Shown: piece after piece, positions 6,986-13,968 of the stretch | How the letters are laid out: every line of letters starts with the position of its first letter | Numbering within the stretch: the first letter of the stretch is position 1 | From: Anaerocolumna jejuensis DSM 15929 | Lineage (GTDB): Bacteria; Bacillota; Clostridia; Lachnospirales; Lachnospiraceae | Assembly (NCBI RefSeq): GCF_900142215.1 | Contig: NZ_FRAC01000006.1 | Location: 707,854 to 771,853, forward strand | Reading direction: 5' to 3' | DNA length: 64,000 nt | Translations under genes and position numbers: made by a program | Notes under the pieces: model-generated | What the model saw: only the letters and a program-made list of their open reading frames with translations | Databases searched by the model: none | What the model was told of the DNA's origin: nothing

Positions 6986-9097
6986 CTAAAGAAGGGTTAT
7001 TTCAAATAATCTGGCGGTAAACTGCTTGGGCAATATTACAGTAAGGGTCTGATTGATACCGTTCCAGCTATAGCTGCATTCTTCGTAGCCTGGATACACA
7101 CATTTAACGGAACAATTCCTGCCATTTGTATATTCTATCGGAAGAGTACAAGTCTCCTCTTCACTGTTTCTTCTCCATACTGCCACATAGAGCTTATCTT
7201 CTGTCCGGAGTCCCAGGCTCACCCAGGTATCTGAGAATTTTGATAAGCCCAAAGGCCAGAAGGGCAGGGATTTTCTGATATCCTGGCGAATGGATTTATA
7301 ATAATCCAGGGCTTCTTTTACAAGCTCCCTTCGCTCTTTCTCGATATGACCTAAGTGACCGCTTTGATGTATACGAAGCAGCATGGCATTTATCATGTTA
7401 AATACCACTTCCTCCTTATCCCCATGGGTTAACGGATAGGACCAGATGGCCGACTGTTCAGGGGTCAGTCCTGAGGGGGAATTGGCAGCTATTGTAGCAT
7501 AACGGCGGTAATCTTCCTGATCGCTGGTGGACTGTATGGAATACCTGGACAGCATTGCATAGTCAATCCGAAGTCCGCCGCTGGAACAGTTCTCAATGAT
7601 AAGCTCAGGGTATTTTGCAAATATCGAATCCAGCCAGGCAAGATAAGCCCTTTCATGGCCTAATAAGCCGTCACCGATACTATCGGCGTACAATTCCGTA
7701 CCGATTCCCGGCTCTATATTATAATCCATCTTAATATAGCCGATGCCATATTCAGAAATCAGCCTGTCGATAACACTGTTTGCATAGTCTATGACCTGGG
7801 GATTCCTAAAATCCAACTGATATCTGGAACGGTCATACACCTTTTTGCCATGGCGCACAAAAAACCAATCCTCCGGAACCTGTTCCGCTTTAGGACAATT
7901 AATACCCATTACCTCTAATTCCAGCCATACTCCCGGAACCATCCCTTTGCCTCTTATATAATCTGTTACCTCTTTTAACCCATTTGGAAACCGCTCCCTT
8001 GATTCCTGCCATTCACCGACATTATCCCACCAGGGTCCGGCTGAATACCAACCGGCATCAATACAGAAATACTCACAGCCGGCATCCTTCGCCGCATCAA
8101 CCAAAGGAAATTCTTTTTCCGCTGTGGGATTTCCCCATAAGCAGTTCATATAATCGTTAAAAATAATTGCAAGACTTTCATTATCTTTATTGGGTCTTCG
8201 GATGATTCTGCGGTATTTTGTCAGCTCTCCCATAGCACTATCAAAATTCCCGCAGCTGACACCAACTGAAACAGGAACACTGGCAAAGCTGTCCCCCGGT
8301 TTTAAGTCCTTATACCAGTGGGATTCCGTCTCCGTAGGACCGCTGAGAGCCAGGTATAAATGGGCTGCCTGGTCTGAAATCTCCCAATGCCAGGAGCCAT
8401 TATGCTCAATCTGCCAGAAAAGATTTGTACCGGTTTCCGTATTCTCTAAATATGCCATAGGAAGATATTCCTTTGCAGACCAGTTACCGGTATTGGTAAT
8501 TCCTACTGCCTTCGAGGAACGCTGCTCCACATCCGGCTGGGATTGGCTGATGCCTAACTGCTCCAGTGTATAGGTCTGCCAGTCCAGCTCTCTTTGCCAG
8601 GAATTATGCGGAATCTTTAAGGACATTTTCTTATCTCTTGGAAGTATCCCTTCCTTTTCAATCCCGGTATAATGAAAGGAGGATATATAGGTTAAGGTCT
8701 GTGTTTCCCTGCCTTTATTCAGTACCTCACTCCAGGAACGGATTACGGAAACTTCGTCATAGAACTGAATATGGCTTGTTACATAAATCCCGGTTTCTTC
8801 GTCAAAGGTTATGAATTCAAGCTTTCTGCCCAGATGATTACGGTAATCCTTATGGCTGTCATACTTCATCCGGCAGCCCGGTGCTGTTACTATATATTTT
8901 GTCCCGTGCCGTTCAAAGGGTCGGTCAAGACCGGCAATATCCACTTCTACTAAATTAAATCTTCCTTCCATGCTTTTGGACTTAATGGCAGCCTGGTTAA
9001 AGGGAAGTGCTGAAAAATGCAGCAGCTTTAATTGCTGGTCTTCCGTTATTTCAAGTACCATATGGATATTATTTTCATAAATTGTAATAAAACTCAT
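6986..9097 (-). CDS. Alpha-galactosidase, GH36
   Basis: A 703-residue GH36 glycoside hydrolase. The N-terminal beta-sandwich (about 1-290) is followed by the TIM barrel. GYIKMDYN holds the nucleophile Asp458, and SIQSTSDQEDY holds the acid/base Asp526. LIIENCSSGGLRIDYAMLSRY and DAGWYSAGPWW are also family signatures. It would release terminal alpha-1,6-galactose from melibiose, raffinose and galactomannan fragments. No signal peptide is seen, so action is cytoplasmic. It starts 31 bp after the isomerase gene on the same strand (likely operon), and a divergent AraC regulator lies beyond that gene. Length is normal for clostridial GH36. Confidence 0.93.
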   Translation of the reverse strand: MSFITIYENNIHMVLEITEDQQLKLLHFSALPFNQAAIKSKSMEGRFNLVEVDIAGLDRPFERHGTKYIVTAPGCRMKYDSHKDYRNHLGRKLEFITFDEETGIYVTSHIQFYDEVSVIRSWSEVLNKGRETQTLTYISSFHYTGIEKEGILPRDKKMSLKIPHNSWQRELDWQTYTLEQLGISQSQPDVEQRSSKAVGITNTGNWSAKEYLPMAYLENTETGTNLFWQIEHNGSWHWEISDQAAHLYLALSGPTETESHWYKDLKPGDSFASVPVSVGVSCGNFDSAMGELTKYRRIIRRPNKDNESLAIIFNDYMNCLWGNPTAEKEFPLVDAAKDAGCEYFCIDAGWYSAGPWWDNVGEWQESRERFPNGLKEVTDYIRGKGMVPGVWLELEVMGINCPKAEQVPEDWFFVRHGKKVYDRSRYQLDFRNPQVIDYANSVIDRLISEYGIGYIKMDYNIEPGIGTELYADSIGDGLLGHERAYLAWLDSIFAKYPELIIENCSSGGLRIDYAMLSRYSIQSTSDQEDYRRYATIAANSPSGLTPEQSAIWSYPLTHGDKEEVVFNMINAMLLRIHQSGHLGHIEKERRELVKEALDYYKSIRQDIRKSLPFWPLGLSKFSDTWVSLGLRTEDKLYVAVWRRNSEEETCTLPIEYTNGRNCSVKCVYPGYEECSYSWNGINQTLTVILPKQFTARLFEITLL

Positions 9098-9128
9098 AAG
9101 ATTCCTTTCCTTTCTTTTTTGGATGATA

Positions 9129-9962
9129 TTATTGGGCCAGCAGCCAGGCTGCCGACTTTTGCATATCTTCTAACTGATGACGGGAACCGAAGTGTTCTAT
9201 AATAAACGTCATGTCCCCCCTGTTTTGCTTTCCTGCATTTTCTTTTACTAAGGAAATCAGCTGTTTCATTGGAATATCGCCAAAACCTACCGGTGATGAA
9301 TACATGGCACGGCCCTTTACTGTAAGCTTTGGCTCTTCACCGCGTTTGGGTGTAAGGGAACGGTCCTTGCAGTGCACAATACCAATATACGGTGCCAGAA
9401 GCTCAAAGGCTTGTATTACGTCTTCCTCGGAATACAAAAAATTCCCGGTATCAAAGGCGCAGGTCAATCCCGGTACCTGCTTCAGAAAAGCTAATAACTG
9501 GCCTGCCGTGGCAAAGGGTGCTTTTATGTCATCAAAATCCTCCATTGCTACCGTGATGCCCTTTTCCCGTCCGATGGCTGCCAATTCCCTCACAACAGCC
9601 ATCATATTTTGGATTTCTTTTTCCGCCCTCTCCTTCTCCAGGCCTTCCTCTATAAATCCGGGTATGATAAGTACACTTTTGGCACCGATTCCCACAGCCT
9701 GATCAATGAAAGCAGCACCCGGAAGATAATCTGCCTTTTTTCCAAAATCAAAAAATCCATATACTCCATTTACAGCAAGCCCTTCCGAAGCCAGCTGCCT
9801 GTATATTCTTTCACCTTCGCCTTCCTTGTCCAATAACCGCCCATAATCAAGCTCGACTCCATCAATCTGGCTGGACTTTACTATTTTTAGAACCTCTTCT
9901 ACCGAAAGGTTCTCCTGGGCTGCCGCTTCCAGGATATGTTCATAAAAAACGGATATATACAT
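9129..9962 (-). CDS. Sugar phosphate isomerase/epimerase-like TIM-barrel protein
   Basis: A 277-residue protein of the AP-endonuclease-2 / xylose-isomerase-like barrel superfamily. Visible features are DGVELDYGRLLD near 38, VAMEDFDD near 140 (metal-ligand Glu), CAFDTGNFLYS near 170, IVHCKDRS near 198 and FIIEHFGS near 260, giving a set of Glu/Asp/His metal ligands at barrel strand ends. Such proteins isomerise or epimerise sugars or inositols; the substrate is not known. AAAGGAGG precedes the ATG. It is the first gene of the alpha-galactosidase operon, divergent from the AraC regulator at 10408, which makes a galactoside-related role likely. Confidence 0.8.
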   Translation of the reverse strand: MYISVFYEHILEAAAQENLSVEEVLKIVKSSQIDGVELDYGRLLDKEGEGERIYRQLASEGLAVNGVYGFFDFGKKADYLPGAAFIDQAVGIGAKSVLIIPGFIEEGLEKERAEKEIQNMMAVVRELAAIGREKGITVAMEDFDDIKAPFATAGQLLAFLKQVPGLTCAFDTGNFLYSEEDVIQAFELLAPYIGIVHCKDRSLTPKRGEEPKLTVKGRAMYSSPVGFGDIPMKQLISLVKENAGKQNRGDMTFIIEHFGSRHQLEDMQKSAAWLLAQ

Positions 9963-9991
9963 ACAGAACCTCCTTTAATCAATGCTAATTC

Positions 9992-10036
9992 CATGCATAT
10001 CACAAGTCTGCTTGCGATACTGCTTAAATAGAAATC
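9992..10036. repeat. Short dispersed repeat with small hairpin (copy 1)
   Basis: ATATCACAAGTCTGCTTGCGATACTGCTTA followed by AATAGAAA closely matches sequence at 17984-18045, upstream of rpoD. Each has an imperfect inverted repeat around CAAG...CTTG. Both copies lie just upstream of the start codon of a minus-strand gene. Confidence 0.45.
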
Positions 10037-10245
10037 TGAAAAATACAACGCATTTTTACACTAAACTATAACTATCTTTCCTTAATAAACAGATTTAATA
10101 CAAAAGCTTAAAGTACTTTCTTCTGATATTCTTTTTCTTATGAATATAGTGTATAATATTTAAAATCACAGGAGGGAAGTCATTATATATACAGGCTTTC
10201 ATATGTAAGATATTCTGACATTTTATAATTACTATATATTACTGC

Positions 10246-10395
10246 CTTCGGTATTGGCGAATACCAAAGAAGAATGCATTTTTAAACTTACTATATGGGC
10301 AGTATCAGATATGCATGGCAGTTAGTGTGAATTATTGAGAAGCATAATTCACACAAGATTGCGCCTGCGAAATCCTCGGCCCAAAGTTTGCAGGC
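10246..10395 (+). promoter_or_regulatory. Three-hairpin leader before the AraC regulator gene
   Basis: The 445 bp divergent gap 9963-10407 holds no gene but three clear inverted repeats. They are GGTATT/AATACC (10250-10265), GTGTGAATTAT/ATAATTCACAC (10325-10335 with 10344-10354, 11 bp perfect), and GCCTGCGAA/TTTGCAGGC (10363-10371 with 10387-10395). The last ends 12 bases before the ATG at 10408. They may be operators for the AraC protein or a structured leader; sequence alone does not decide. Confidence 0.4.
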
Positions 10396-10407
10396 TGTGA
10401 GAAAGGC

Positions 10408-11352
10408 ATGGTTATTAAGATGAAAAAGGACAGAAGCTTTTGCTTATGGAATAACGACAGCATTGAAACCAGGTGGCTTCGGCTGAAGCGCTACTATTCC
10501 TTAAATGTAACGATTTATGAAATGGCTCCTCATGCCCACAACGAAATGGAAATTATGTATGTGACTTATGGAGAGTGTGAAATCACCTGTATTGACAGAG
10601 AGGGAAATTTCCGCACACAAAAATTGAAAAAAGAGGATTATGTTATAATTGATGCCGGCGTATTCCATACCCTTTCCGTAAGACGTGACGGCTTTTGCAG
10701 GATACTTAACATGGAAATTTTATTGGAGCAGGCAGCAGGGGATTTCAAAATCGGTGACCTGCTTCAAAGGTCTGGCGGCCTGAAGGCTTTTCTGAATAAA
10801 GGCGAAGATTATTCCTTTCTATCGGATAAAAATAACGAGATGCTGTTCCTCATTGAGTATATACAGCATTACAATAGTTCAAAACTCAATAAAGCGGAAA
10901 GCAGTCTGGCACTGAATTATTATCTTGCCCAATTTGTACTTATACTGGCAAGGCATTCGGATGCCAAAGAAAAGGGCTCAAAAGGAAACCGTTATGTAAA
11001 AAAGGTCAAAGAGTTCCTGGAGCAGAATTATGACAGTGATATCCGTATCAGCATGATAGCTGAAAAGCTGAATGTTTCCGAAGCTTATCTGCAGCGCCTG
11101 TATAAGCAGACAGAAGGAGAAAGCATCATCCGCACACTGCAAAGAATAAGGATGGAAAAAGCAAGCGTTCTGCTGACCAACAGCAAACTTCCTGTTATTG
11201 ATATTGCGGTTTCTGTGGGTATTAACAGCCGGCAGCATTTCAGCTATGTCTTTACAAAGGAATTTGGATGTTCTCCGAAGGATTATAGAAAAATGAAGGG
11301 TTATTCTGAAATGTATGAGGGCTTCGGCAAGTTTAACTTTAAAGGACATTAG
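10408..11352 (+). CDS. AraC-family transcriptional regulator with cupin sensor domain
   Basis: A 314-residue regulator. The N-terminal half (about 20-150) is a cupin-like sensor: YEMAPHAHNEMEIMYVTYGEC has the usual His/Glu pattern, then EDYVIIDAGVFHTLS. The C-terminal 100 residues hold two helix-turn-helices: DIRISMIAEKLNVSEAYLQRLYK and VIDIAVSVGINSRQHFSYVFTKEFGCSPKDYRK, the AraC signature. It is divergent from the isomerase/alpha-galactosidase operon and most likely activates it in response to a galactoside. The start may instead be the ATG at 10420 (MKKDRSF), which has better spacing from AGAAAGG. Confidence 0.88.
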   Translation: MVIKMKKDRSFCLWNNDSIETRWLRLKRYYSLNVTIYEMAPHAHNEMEIMYVTYGECEITCIDREGNFRTQKLKKEDYVIIDAGVFHTLSVRRDGFCRILNMEILLEQAAGDFKIGDLLQRSGGLKAFLNKGEDYSFLSDKNNEMLFLIEYIQHYNSSKLNKAESSLALNYYLAQFVLILARHSDAKEKGSKGNRYVKKVKEFLEQNYDSDIRISMIAEKLNVSEAYLQRLYKQTEGESIIRTLQRIRMEKASVLLTNSKLPVIDIAVSVGINSRQHFSYVFTKEFGCSPKDYRKMKGYSEMYEGFGKFNFKGH

Positions 11353-11461
11353 CCATGGCAGCCTGCCGAAACCAAATCAAGTAAAAATAACCCTCCACTA
11401 TAACACCAGACTTTTATCAGCTGATAGAATGGAGGTACAAAGCGGGAGGTGACAGGAGCGT

Positions 11462-12208
11462 ATGAGGACTTATAAAACAGCAGAAATAGCACACAGCATC
11501 GGAATCCATCCTAACACAGTCCGGCTATACGAAGAACTTGGACTGATTCCCAGACCGGAACGGAAGGCAAACGGCTACCGTGTTTTTACAGATTTCCACC
11601 TGGAGCAGATTAAGCTTGCAAGGATTGCCTTAAAGGCAGAGGTGTTGCAAAATGGTCTGAGAAAGCAGGCAATTGATATTATCAAGACCTCTTCCTCCGG
11701 AAATTTTAACAAAGCCATCAGCCTGACTGAGCATTATTTGCAGCAGATAAAATCAGAGCAAAAAAATGCTGAAGAGGCTATTGCAATTACCAGAAGGCTG
11801 CTATCGGATAATAAACCCCAAACGGGCAGTCTTACTTTAACAAGAAAAGAAACGGCTGCTCATCTGCATATTTCCATGGATACTTTAAGAAATTGGGAAA
11901 TGAATGGCTTGCTCACGGTGAAACGAAAGCAGAATGGTTACCGCATTTATACCGAAGAAGATATCCGGCGGTTAAAAATCATACGTTCCCTGCGTTGTGC
12001 CAATTACTCCCTTTCAGCGATTTTACGAATGCTAAATGCTTTATCCAATGACCCTGAGGCAGATATACGGGAAATAATTGATACTCCCAGGGAAAACGAC
12101 GATATTATATCGGTATGCGATAAGCTGCTGTCTTCATTGCAGTACGCCAAACAGAATGCACAGACAATGCTTATACAGCTTGAGAAGATGAAAGGGCAAT
12201 TTACCTAA
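11462..12208 (+). CDS. Regulator with two tandem MerR-type DNA-binding domains
   Basis: A 248-residue protein with two MerR winged helix-turn-helix domains. The first is residues 1-70 (YKTAEIAHSIGIHPNTVRLYEELGLIP, then NGYRVFTDFHLEQIKLA). The second is about 125-190 (LTRKETAAHLHISMDTLRNWEMNGLL, then NGYRIYTEEDIRRLKII). A short helical linker joins them, and the C-terminal 55 residues form a helical, probably dimerising tail. Ordinary MerR proteins have one such domain per chain, so the duplication is unusual; it might bind as a monomer or span longer operators. No cysteine metal site or drug-binding GyrI domain is seen. GGGAGGTGACAGGAG precedes the ATG. Target unknown. Confidence 0.83.
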   Translation: MRTYKTAEIAHSIGIHPNTVRLYEELGLIPRPERKANGYRVFTDFHLEQIKLARIALKAEVLQNGLRKQAIDIIKTSSSGNFNKAISLTEHYLQQIKSEQKNAEEAIAITRRLLSDNKPQTGSLTLTRKETAAHLHISMDTLRNWEMNGLLTVKRKQNGYRIYTEEDIRRLKIIRSLRCANYSLSAILRMLNALSNDPEADIREIIDTPRENDDIISVCDKLLSSLQYAKQNAQTMLIQLEKMKGQFT

Positions 12209-12311
12209 CAGCCATGCCTTCCCAGCTCGCCGCAAGATTTGGCAGAGGATTTCGCAGGCATTTGTGTGAAAATTGCATGCCGGCCCCATCATTATCACCT
12301 TCAGCTTAGGG

Positions 12312-13253
12312 CTATTCCCTGTATAGCTTTATCATACTTTCCATTCGTTTGTACAACTCCTCCCGCACGCGCCGGGGTTCCAGACACTCACATTTGCTTC
12401 CCAACTGGAGCAGGAGTCCATAACCGTAATCATCTTCAATAAAAGGATACTGAACCAGAAGCTTATCTTCACCAACTGCTTCCATACCGGACTCGTCCAC
12501 TACATCCAGCATCCGGCTGTACAGGGACTTGTCAATAAGAAGCTTTACCATAATCATTTCTTTTCTTCCCGCTTCCAGGGAGTGCAGCAGCTTATGGGAA
12601 AATTCTCTTGGTTCAAATGTTTCTTCCCCAACGTTAAGTAATGAAATACGCAGGACTTTAAAAATACGAAAATCCTGCTTTGACGTACAATAGCCGACCA
12701 AATACCAATTGGAGTCCTTTAAGATCAGCTGATACGGCTCAACCATTCTGTTACTTTTTTTGCTGTTTTGATCAAAGTACTGAAAATTCAGATATTTTTT
12801 ATCATAAATGGCATTTTTAATAACTGCCAGATTTTCATTTAGATTTCTATTTCCAAACCAGGGCGTATAATCAATCGTGATTTGGCTTGATTTCTGTTCA
12901 ATATCTTTGATATGCTCTTCCGGCACCAGTCCTTTTACCTTTGCCATCGTATGAAGCAGCTCCGTATTGGATAACGAAGCATGTACACTGCCAAGAGCTG
13001 TTAGCAGCAAGGTTATATCCGATAACGTAAAGAGCTTCTTATCGATTTTATACTGCTCCAGGATACTGAAGCCCCCATCGGAGCCTGCATAAGCCACAAT
13101 TGGAATTCCGGCCCCATTAATTGTTTCCATATCTCTGTAAATGGTCCGCCGGGAGACTTCAAATGTCTCTGCCAGTGCCGTAGCACTGACCACCCTGCGT
13201 TCAAGCAAAAGCATTATTATCGATATAATTCGTTCAATTTTCATTTCCATCAC
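12312..13253 (-). CDS. YafY-type HTH and WYL-domain transcriptional regulator
   Basis: A 313-residue regulator. The N-terminal DeoR-like HTH_11 domain (about 5-60) contains RRVVSATALAETFEVSRRTIYRDMETI. The central WYL domain (about 140-215) includes NFQYFDQNSKKSNR and SNWYLVGYCTSKQDFRIFKVLRI, and a WCX-like C-terminal extension follows. WYL proteins bind nucleotide-like or small ligands and act as repressors or activators. It is divergent from the PNPOx-like gene at 13429, with a perfect inverted repeat between them at 13280, which makes that gene and itself the likely targets. Confidence 0.87.
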   Translation of the reverse strand: MMEMKIERIISIIMLLLERRVVSATALAETFEVSRRTIYRDMETINGAGIPIVAYAGSDGGFSILEQYKIDKKLFTLSDITLLLTALGSVHASLSNTELLHTMAKVKGLVPEEHIKDIEQKSSQITIDYTPWFGNRNLNENLAVIKNAIYDKKYLNFQYFDQNSKKSNRMVEPYQLILKDSNWYLVGYCTSKQDFRIFKVLRISLLNVGEETFEPREFSHKLLHSLEAGRKEMIMVKLLIDKSLYSRMLDVVDESGMEAVGEDKLLVQYPFIEDDYGYGLLLQLGSKCECLEPRRVREELYKRMESMIKLYRE

Positions 13254-13279
13254 CTTATTTATTTTTTTGAATCATACAA

Positions 13280-13301
13280 CCTTGACATATAGATGTCAAG
13301 G
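13280..13301. promoter_or_regulatory. Operator-like inverted repeat between WYL regulator and PNPOx gene
   Basis: CCTTGACAT (13280-13288) and ATGTCAAGG (13293-13301) form a perfect 9 bp inverted repeat with a 4-base centre. It contains TTGACA, a -35-like hexamer, on both strands. Its position in the divergent gap suggests an operator for the WYL regulator. Confidence 0.5.
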
Positions 13302-13428
13302 TGCCTGTGTTACACTTCTCCTGTAACCAGATATTACACCAGTAATTAAGAAGAATAAAAAAGAAAGGATAAATAATCCACTAACCAAAGTTCAACTTAT
13401 ATAGGATAATCGGATTATATGGAGCAAA

Positions 13429-13848
13429 ATGGATTTTAAGAATGAATTTAAAAGAATTATGGAGAACGCCGTTGAGCTTTCTCTTGCAACCTCAGTTGAC
13501 AATGTCCCAAATGTAAGAATTCTGACCTTCTGCTATGATGAACAGAAGGAGGGAGTTGCTTACATAGCAACTTATAACCAGTCTCCTAAGACAGCGGAAT
13601 TTGCTAAAAATAATAAGGTTGCATTTACTACAATTCCTGTTGGTCCCGACGCAGTCAGGGTAACAAATGCCAGCATTCAGAAAAGTGAGCTTACCGTACA
13701 TGATCTGAAAGATAATTTTATCCGTAAATTCCCTGGCTTCCAGGCTACTTATGATTATGCGGGTCCAATGATGGATATTTACGAAATTCATTTTAATGAG
13801 GCCTTTGTAATTGTAGGCTTCAACAACACGGACAAGATTTCCCTGTAA
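13429..13848 (+). CDS. Pyridoxamine 5'-phosphate oxidase family (FMN-binding split barrel) protein
   Basis: A 139-residue single-domain protein of the PNPOx-like split beta-barrel fold. It begins MDFKNEFKRIMENAVELSLATSVDNVPNVRILTFCYD, has AYIATYNQSPKTAEFAKNNKVAFTTIP in the middle, and ends with YEIHFNEAFVIVGFNNTDKISL. These features match small flavin-binding proteins of Firmicutes with unknown substrate, not true PdxH, which is longer. It probably binds FMN or a related cofactor in the cytoplasm. It is divergently transcribed from the WYL regulator and ends at a strong hairpin terminator shared with uvrA. No further function can be claimed. Confidence 0.8.
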   Translation: MDFKNEFKRIMENAVELSLATSVDNVPNVRILTFCYDEQKEGVAYIATYNQSPKTAEFAKNNKVAFTTIPVGPDAVRVTNASIQKSELTVHDLKDNFIRKFPGFQATYDYAGPMMDIYEIHFNEAFVIVGFNNTDKISL

Positions 13849-13854
13849 TAATAA

Positions 13855-13953
13855 AAGCAGGTAAGAGTAAAGCAAAATGATGTGCCCCCACAAAGTTAGA
13901 CCTAAAATCTAACTTTGTGGGGGCAGTTCAAAACTGCTTTACCTGCCTGCTAT
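13855..13953. terminator. Compound bidirectional terminator between PNPOx gene and uvrA
   Basis: TGCCCCCACAAAGTTAGA (13883-13900) pairs perfectly with its complement at 13908-13925, giving 18 bp with a 7-base loop. Outside it a second imperfect stem pairs AGCAGGTAA...AAAGCA with TGCTTTACCTGC, and T-rich sequence lies on both sides. It fits the convergent gene pair. Confidence 0.75.
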
Positions 13954-13968
13954 TTTACTTTTATCCTG

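Noticed and set aside
12239..12442. 67-codon plus-strand frame after the MerR-type gene
   Set aside because: It overlaps the end of the WYL regulator on the other strand and has no supporting features.
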